Assembly: GCA_032622095.1 (NCBI GenBank)
Contig: CP136068.1
Location: 151,431,151 to 151,495,150 of the forward strand
Direction of reading: 5' to 3'
Source: Siphonodentalium dalli
Lineage: Eukaryota > Mollusca > Scaphopoda > Gadilida > Siphonodentaliidae
Length of the DNA: 64,000 nucleotides
This document shows, one piece after another, positions 57,247 to 64,000 of the stretch. The notes beneath the pieces were generated by a model. It ran no database searches. It saw only the letters and a list, made by a program, of their open reading frames with translations, and was not told where the DNA came from. The number at the start of each line of letters is the position of its first letter. Within the stretch, counting starts at the first letter, position 1. A program made the position numbers and the translations under genes.

Positions 57247-58027
57247 ATGCTACTCGCTGAGTGCTAATGATGCAAACGGTCTGACAAATTATGAACCTGG
57301 CATCTAAACTTGTATGACTGGAAATGCTTTATGTTTCTTGATTTGATTTAGCATTTACATTAATGTGTGCTATTCGCTTGCAATTTGAAGAGGCCGAAGT
57401 CTCCCGAATTGTTGATTGAGGCGAGAATAAAGCGTGTTCGTCGCCAGGTGATAACTTCCTGGAGATGCAATAGTGCCTTGCTGTGTGGGGGCCATGTGCG
57501 TGATATATACCGGGTCATGGTTCGGCATTAAATTTCTGTATTATTGGCCCACCCCTTTGTACAGTTCAGAGCGGTTTCTTTGATTAATTAAGCCTCGATT
57601 TTGTGCATCTGGGCGGGTTGGGGAAGAGAAATCTATGCTTGTCACGTACTTGGTGCATGTGTGATTGCCATATCGTGTTACATACATGGCATAGTCTGGC
57701 AGTTTTGCGCGAGCACAATTCTTGCTTTGTATTGTGCCTTTTTACGACAGGGTGCTATTTATTTATGATAGGTTGAAATTGTCCAATAATATTCGTCGCA
57801 TTTCGCGCGGTATATATCTCGTTGTCTTTGTTAGAAATTGTTAATTTTTACTTTGTCAGTTTGTGCCCTGGAGTTAAGTTGTTGAGTTTTATTCGGTTCA
57901 AGTTTATACATGTATTAACTGTTTTTGTTTCGTGCTCTTGGATATAGTGTTGAGTTTATGAGGTTAGTTACCTTTATGATTATGTATGTTATCTAATTAT
58001 GGTAGGTTGTTTAAATATTTAATTGTC

Positions 58028-58384
58028 CTATATCGACATGCTCTGTTCCTCTGTGCTATTTCTGTCGGTTTGAGTGGTTATATCGAAAGGATCATAATTT
58101 TCGGTTGACATGTTATATGTATCGCAACTGGACTTGCTTTTACGCTTGTTTTGTTGTACTAATTGTTGGGTTGACATGTCATACGGATTGTATGGCTCTG
58201 TTGATGAACTGGCATTTTACGCTTCATCATTTTGAGTTAGCATATCATAAGGGTTGTATGGTTCAGTTGACGAAAATGAATGTTTTTCATGGTCGCGTTT
58301 TGTAGCTATTAATTTATGTGCCATCTCTGGTAGGGGAACTGGTTCATTTGAATCCGATCCATCCCGGATGACGCGGTTTTGTCA
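58028..58384 (-). pseudogene. C-terminal tail of the minus-strand gypsy pol, with PYNPYDM repeats
   Basis: After TGA at 58382-58384 the pol frame stays open to TAA at 58217-58219 and on to TAG at 58028-58030, about 116 more codons. The tail contains three diverged units of about 23 residues: STEPYNPYDMLTQ, STEPYNPYDMSTQ and a weaker CDTYNMSTENYDPFDITTQ. Both internal stops could be C-to-T changes (CGA and CAA). The repeats keep the frame, so the tail was probably translated. Such a tail after the integrase is not one I recognise; a role in gag-pol or host-protein binding is speculation. Confidence 0.6.
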
Positions 58385-60315
58385 TATTAACTCTGTTAAA
58401 TGTGCTGTCTCATGGTTCTCATTTTCGGTTTCCGAATTGTTACTATTACTCAATATGTCAGCATCTGAGCTTTGTGTTGATGAATTGTGTGGAAATACAA
58501 ATCTACTTTTTCGAACTTTCTGGTTCTCCTGTAATTGTGGTGTATGCCATTTAGTTGTCGCCAATTTTATATGTTTGGCATGACTTTTAGATAAACTGCC
58601 TGTGATTTGATTACGATTTACATATGAAACTGGTCCTGTTTGTTTAATTATCAACCAAAATGGGTCATATTTCATACCTAGTTTATGGGTTTGTTTGCGA
58701 TTCTTAACATAGACCTGGTAACCTATGGGAAATTCCGGTATTTTGCCTTTACTGTTTTCGTTTCGTTTCGTCTTGGCTTGTTTCATATTTTGTTTAACTA
58801 ATTGAAATGCGAAGTGCTGCTTCTCTAGTAACTGTTGGATGAGGCATTCACCCGTGTATTTTTGTCGTGGTGTCTGTATCTTGTCAATATTTATTTGGGG
58901 GTGTCTGCAGAAAGGAAATTGAGTCGTTGCTGATACATGAAAATTCATGGCTTCTGATGCAAAATTGAGAAATAGGTCCCATGATGTTGGATTTCCTTCA
59001 GTTAATTTGGCTAATATCCCGTTGTAGTTGTGATGAGATCTTTCAGATGACCCGTTACTGAATGCACTATAAAACGATGTCTTGCGGTGCTGAATCACAT
59101 AGTAGTTAGATATTATTTTGAATACTTCATAGCATACGTCACTCCCATTATCTGAGACGAGACAAGTGGGGTAACCAAATATGGTGAAATACTGAGTCAT
59201 AAGTCTTTCAGCGACCACTTCCGCGTGCTTTTTGGGGAGCGCATAGGCCATTGTGTGTAAACTGAATAAATCTATGACGGTAAGAATGTAGAAATTTCCG
59301 CTGGCTGTGGTGGGTCAAATTTTCCCATTAAATCTATCGCGATCATTTCCCCTGGTCGATTCGGAATATCCGTCATTTGATTCGGGATGCGGGTAGTGTT
59401 TTGATTTCTTTGTTTACAAATGTGGCAATTGTTAGCGAAACTGACTATCATTGCGAACATTCGTGGCCAATAATATCGCAAACGTATGGTATGGTACATT
59501 CATTGGGAGCCATAATGACCGATGATATGATATTCAGAAATTATCTGCTTAGTCAGCTTTTCTGGGACATAAATGCGTTCCGTTGCTTGCTCATTAAAGA
59601 CAGACATATAGTATAGAATTCCGTCTTTCAATATATATTGCTTTGTTATATTTTCGGGTGGTTTATCGGATTTTAATTTGCGAATTATGTTTGAAATAAT
59701 GTGGTCCTCTTTCTGCATTTCTTCGATATTGGTGGGTACATTTAGTTGTTCATTTTCGGAAATTAGTATAGTGTCGGGCAACGTATGCGCTTTTTGTTTA
59801 CCTATTGTCTTGACATAATTTTTAATTTTCTGTGAATCTAATATGTTTAGTGATCCGTCGTTGATCGTTATGTCATATGGCGTTTTCTCTTCGCTTTCCA
59901 TTGAACATTCTGACATACTCTGTTGGTTTGTCGGGTCCACTCGAGAACAAAAGTCAGCGGCGATATTATCAGACCCTTGTATATAAGTAATTTTTGGATT
60001 GTATGCGGAAATTTCAATAAACCATTTTTGAATACGTTTATTAGCCATCTGAGTATTTTGAAACATAGAAACTAGGGGTAAATGATCTGTTCGTATTTCT
60101 ACGTCCGATCCCTCTAGATAGAAATTGAGTTTCTTTAGACATACATATATGGCGACTGCTTCGCTCTCTGTGGTACTGTAATTTCTTTGAGAGTGATTCA
60201 ACTTTTTGTTGACAAAGCAAATTGGAAATTCCGGGGTTTTGTTATCAGTTTCTAGTTTGTTTTCTGGGTATGGATGGACTAATGAACCCCCACTGAATGC
60301 ATGGATGCATCGCAA
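58385..60315 (-). pseudogene. Gypsy RNase H and integrase
   Basis: The RNase H part has CFVNKKLNHSQRNYSTTESE and IRTDHLPLVSMF (60240-60030); its start (YCDASMHSVGV) is in another frame near 60300. Integrase: zinc-binding part with HIIGHYG, then NCHICKQRNQ (59510-59400), interrupted by TGA at 59500-59502; core with IAIDLMGKF (about 59335, first Asp), VSDNGSDV (about 59150, second Asp) and NGSSERSHH (about 59050, Glu); a frameshift near 59250-59300 separates the first Asp from the rest. The C-terminal part has the GYQVYVKNRKQTHKLGMKYD and PVSYVNRNQITG type of fold. Catalytic residues are present, but the enzyme is broken. The enzyme would insert the DNA copy of the element. Confidence 0.85.
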
Positions 60316-62472
60316 TAGAGGATCATTTTCCTGTTCCTATGAGGGTAGGCCAGAGTAGGTACTTTAAGCAAATTTTGTTTTAATGTATCAAAAGCATTTT
60401 GACATTCTTCAGACCATGCAAATTTTGCGTAACGAGCAGTTAATTTAATTAATGATGCAGCAGTGTCAGAGAAATGTTTAGAATAGTTCCGATAAAAATT
60501 TAAAATCCCTAATACTCTACGGACTTCTTTAACTGATGTTGGGGCCGGCACATCTTGTATGGCTTTAACTTTGGCGGGATCTGGGCGCGTTCCATTTTGT
60601 GATACGATATGCCCTAAAAAATTTACTTCTTTCATATAAAATTGGGACTTTGTTAATCGTGCTACTAATCCATACTCTCTGAGTCGCTCGAATACTATTT
60701 TGAGGTGCTGTTTATGGAGGACCTCCGTTTCGCTGTGACAAATTAAATCGTCGGCGAAGCTATCAACAAAACTTAACCCTTCCAATGCTTTATGGATTAA
60801 TGTCAAAAACGTCGCGCTCGAGTTGCAATAGCCAAATGGGGCCCTTGTTAAAGAAAACAATCCGAAATCTGTGTTCATAGTTAACTTTTCTTGATATTCT
60901 TTGAGAACACCGATAACATGGTAAGCTTGGCTAATGTCGATTGTAGAAAAAAATTTGGATTTTTGGAGGCGGCTGGAAACCGGTAAAAGAGGGGAGGTAC
61001 CATCGTAATGGGACGGTGATTTTATTCAGCCTTCTCAGGTCTACACATAGTCTATAATTTTGATTACCATTAGAATCGATTGATTTCTTAATCAGGATCG
61101 TCGGAAACGCCCATTTTGCGTTTGTAGTTTTCTTTATAATACCAGCATCCAATAATTTTTGAAGTGCTTTTCCAATGTGTTCACGTCTATGTAAGGGAGT
61201 AGGGTACACACGACAAAAGATAGGTTCTGCATCTGGTTCGGTGTCAACATGCATGACTATATTATCGCAATATCCGACCTTATTGGGATCATTTGTAAAA
61301 ACATCTTCATATTGGGAGACCAATTCAAGTAGTTCAATTTTGTGGTGGTCGGGGGCACATATATCGTCCAATTTGAAAGGTTTCTGGCCAGCCTTAGATA
61401 GGTTCTTTGTTTGATTTTCTATACTAAATACTTCTTGAGAATCATTCATTTTATTTGTGGTTGGTACCTTAGCCTTTGTTTGACAGATCTGGTCTGAACT
61501 TAGGCCATGTGTTTTTGCAACTATATTACCTTTACATATAGACATACATGAGTCTGAATTATTCATGATCATGATCGGTATATCTCGTTTTGATGCGGTA
61601 ACTATCCCGTCCATAATGGATACATTCGGTTCGTCCTTAAATATTCCGATATTGGCCTGACTTACTCCAAGATATGGTGTATCAAACATGTCTGTTGTAC
61701 CGATTATTTTTGTGTTTACCAATGCACATGAATGGGGTGGTAATTTGATATCTTCCCGCGAACGTAGCAATCGTGCTATATGTAAATCCTGTAACATGGG
61801 AAATGTTTTGTTGCCTATTATAAATGCATTCAAATCGAAATAGAGTCTTACATGTTTGTCTGTTAAAACATCGCGACCAAAAATCGCTGATCTTGCTAGG
61901 TTGGGTAATATAAAGAATTTATGTACTAATGACATTGATCCAATTTTGAAGAGCAAATGTATACTGCCGTATACTTGCATATTTTGACCTGTTGCTGAGG
62001 TCAGAATTATCTTTTCTTTTAGTAACGGTGGCATATTTGGAAGGGAGCGATATACGTCGTATTTTAGACAACTTGTACTTGCACCAGAGTCAAGTAATGC
62101 CCTTATGCGTTGATTACCTATTTTAATAATTGTTGAACAAGGCGTTTGCTGTTGCAGTCCCTGTGGGATCTCTGCATGGTATTTGAGTTTAGGTAATGTA
62201 TGCAATTGTATCTGTTTAGACTGGTTATTTATACTTTGACAGTTTTTACTTGGCTCATTATTATTATTTTGGTAAACCATTGCAATTCGATTAGTTTGTC
62301 GTTGGTTTCGATTTTTAGTGTTTGCTTCGCTATTAATGTCCCTTTGTTTGGGAACGGTCTTATGTAATCGTTTATTCATATATGTTCTAACCTGACCAGC
62401 GGGATTTCTATTTCTTATTGGGGAATGCACATGTTTGTTAATGCTCGTATCAGCATAAGATGTGTTAGGTTT
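60279..62472 (-). pseudogene. Gypsy protease and reverse transcriptase
   Basis: The frame from 62472 gives a basic linker, then an aspartic protease with ALLDSGASTSCL (active-site DSGA at about 62080) and SAIFGRDVL. RT starts near 61290: CRVYPTPLHRREHIGKALQK, GIIKKTTNAKWAFP, YRLCVDLRRLNKIT. A frameshift near 60940-61010 moves the rest to another frame: FFSTIDISQAYHVI, FSLTRAPFGYCNSSATF, then the catalytic box FADD (about 60750), FLGHIVSQNGTRPDPAKV and RRVLGILNFYRNYSKHF, with a second shift near 60280-60315. FADD keeps both Asp in place of the usual YLDD or YVDD. The protease would cut the polyprotein and RT copy the RNA. Two shifts return the frame to the starting one. Confidence 0.88.
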
Positions 62473-63936
62473 CTATTTATTGGCCTGGTCTGAACGAGGT
62501 CTCTGTTCTTTTGTAGTAACACGTGCTACTCTGGTGGTTAGGGTACCAGTGACTGGTTTACTTGCATAACTATTTTGCTTTTGGTAATTAGGTGCAAATC
62601 TATTTATGGTCATATATTTTGAGGGTGTCTTGAATAAGTCTTTAGGTTGGTATCTCGCGCTCTGATATGACGTATTATGATGATGATTATGAATTTTAGA
62701 ATGTCCTTGCGGCTTCTTCAAAGACATTCTTACATGTTTAAATATTGTTTGTTATTGGCGATGCGTCTTCGGCAATTTCGTATATCCTGGTTGTTCATCT
62801 TACATAGTGTGCAAAACTGGCAATTCATTTTATTTGAGAAGTTTGGCCAGTTTGAGTTGTAGTCTATATTGTTTACTCGATCCTGGCGGATGTAATTGCT
62901 TTGTTCATTAAAGTTAGTATTCTGAAAATTGGAAGGCATCCTGAATGGGGGATTTGGGTGATGATTTGCGCGGTGCACTTGTTTGTTAGTTGCAGAGAAA
63001 TTAGATATATTATTGTGCGGTCTCCATAGTATGGGACGGCGCCTAACATGATCAACTTCCATGGGTTGTGGGAAGGAGTCGTGAATTTGGTGTTGTTCAT
63101 TTGACGTAGATGTTCTATCACCATAGCGAAGTTTGAACCTCTGTTTAATGTTCATTTCTTTCATTGCGATCTCTGTGGCATGGTCGAGCGACGTTGGGTC
63201 ATCTTTAATTAAGGTATATTTGATGTGGTCATCGCGTATGCCATCCGCAAAAAATGTTACCAATTGTATTTGTACCGCCCGTGTATTTATTTCATCAATA
63301 AAGGCAGTGTTCTGCGAGTGAGCGAATTTTCTCTGCAAACATAGGTATTGTTTCCTGATGTGTTTGTTTTAATGTTCTCAACATGGCCAAATCCTGTGGT
63401 GCGTCACTGATTGCGCTGAAACGAGATCGCAACTGCGCTTTTAAATCAGGCCATGTGACCGTTAGTGTGCCGTTAACCGTATTTTCATTGATGTATCGCT
63501 GCACGAATTCGGAAACAGATGAACGACTTGTCTCGGCCGCTATTTTAATTATTGTTTCATCCTCTGCACCAAGTGTCGAAGAATATTTCTCTATTTCGTG
63601 CATCCAATTGGAAAATTCTGATGGTTTACCATCAACTGATCTAACCATTGCGTTCATACCTATAATAGCAGATACTGTTGCCTGTTAATGGGTAGCGGCG
63701 GAAGTCTCACGCATTGTCATGTTAAATTGGCCTATTTCTCGAGTTAATTGAGAGATGAGGGTATTTTGGGTGTCCTACGCGCTCGGAATTTGAAAGGATG
63801 GATTTGGTATATTTATGTCGTGCATGTTTGAATTACTGGCCGCGTGTAGGTGGGATTCTCGTTCCATATTGAAAGTTCGACTAAATAAACTATCTTGATT
63901 ACAATATTCCACGGATTCGGGTGGCGGTGGTTCCAT
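62473..63936 (-). pseudogene. Gypsy gag with degenerate zinc knuckle
   Basis: ATG at 63934-63936 (MEPPPPESVEYCNQD) is the likely start, 64 bases from the window end. The frame has TAG at 63775-63777 and TAA at 63685-63687, then the capsid-like part: SEFSNWMHEIEKYSSTLGAE, WPDLKAQLRSRFSAISD and TIPMFAEKIRSLAEH. Near 63300-63340 it moves to another frame (IQLVTFFADGIRDDHIKYTL), and near 62730 returns. A knuckle-like CTLCKMNNQDIRNC at about 62815-62774 fits C-x2-C-x4-H-x4-C except that His is Gln. TAG at 62473-62475 separates it from the protease frame, which is otherwise in phase. Gag packages the RNA. All three stops can be C-to-T changes of Gln codons. Confidence 0.8.
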
Positions 63937-64000
63937 GAAGGTTAATTAAATTTGATTGGGTTGAAAATTGTTTGGGGACAAGGGCCATACTACGCGAAAA
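63937..64000 (-). other. Leader upstream of gypsy gag
   Basis: On the minus strand this reads from the window edge toward the gag ATG. TGGCCCTTGTCCCC starting at about 63987 has the TGG expected at a primer-binding site next to an LTR, but I cannot match it to a tRNA or see the LTR end, so this is only a hint. Confidence 0.2.

Noticed and set aside
57545-57565. AAAGGGG followed by TGGGCC as polypurine tract and 3' LTR start of the minus-strand gypsy element
   Set aside because: No matching LTR end or 5' LTR copy is in the window, so the border cannot be supported.

Overview
The window reads as repeat-rich, AT-rich intergenic and intronic DNA of an invertebrate animal. It is eukaryotic: spliced exons with GT-AG borders, retroelements of the DIRS, Ty3/gypsy and LINE classes, hAT- and piggyBac-like miniature elements, and no operons or Shine-Dalgarno sites. 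A lophotrochozoan, most likely a mollusc such as a bivalve, fits best. The reasons are a dispersed repeat with the phrase GAGTTATGGCCCTTTTT and CGGGGGAC hairpin ends (which I recall from bivalve genomes) and a C-type lectin/PAN gene. The taxon is inference; no host housekeeping gene settles it.

Layout. 0.5-6.4 kb: a decayed minus-strand DIRS/Ngaro-like retrotransposon in the order gag, reverse transcriptase, tyrosine recombinase, broken by later insertions. 6-9 kb: miniature elements carrying a near-perfect 67-bp hairpin, one inserted at TTAA exactly between two copies of a 96-bp duplication. 9.4-9.9 and 18.0-18.4 kb: two hAT-type miniature elements with perfect 8-bp target duplications. 12.4-15.2 kb: a 2.85-kb inverted-repeat element with TCGGTACCGA arrays and a ~270-bp-arm palindrome. 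16.7-17.8 kb: a foldback family. 19.9-24.7 kb: a 4.8-kb unit bounded by CCCTTACC ends and arrays of AACGCTAAG, with a phase-consistent four-exon gene model inside. 24.9-29.0 kb: an LTR-like segment and a 705-codon minus-strand frame broken only by amber codons. 29.1-31.8 kb: a dead plus-strand Ty3/gypsy pol. 31.9-43.9 kb: tandem repeats, MITEs and gene-free DNA. 44.2-52.1 kb: three phase-compatible minus-strand exons of a C-type lectin plus PAN/Apple gene, whose intron holds two LINE fragments. 52.4-56 kb: repeats. 56.1-64 kb: a long minus-strand Ty3/gypsy element (gag, protease, RT, RNase H, integrase, repeat-bearing tail) with stops and frameshifts; its 5' LTR would lie beyond the window.

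The only convincing host gene is the lectin/PAN gene. The other coding sequence is mobile-element protein in various states of decay. The most novel candidates are the 4.8-kb CCCTTACC unit with its small spliced gene, the hairpin cassette shared by miniature elements with different termini, and the amber-interrupted 705-codon frame. Many frame breaks sit in homopolymers, so some could be assembly errors rather than mutations.
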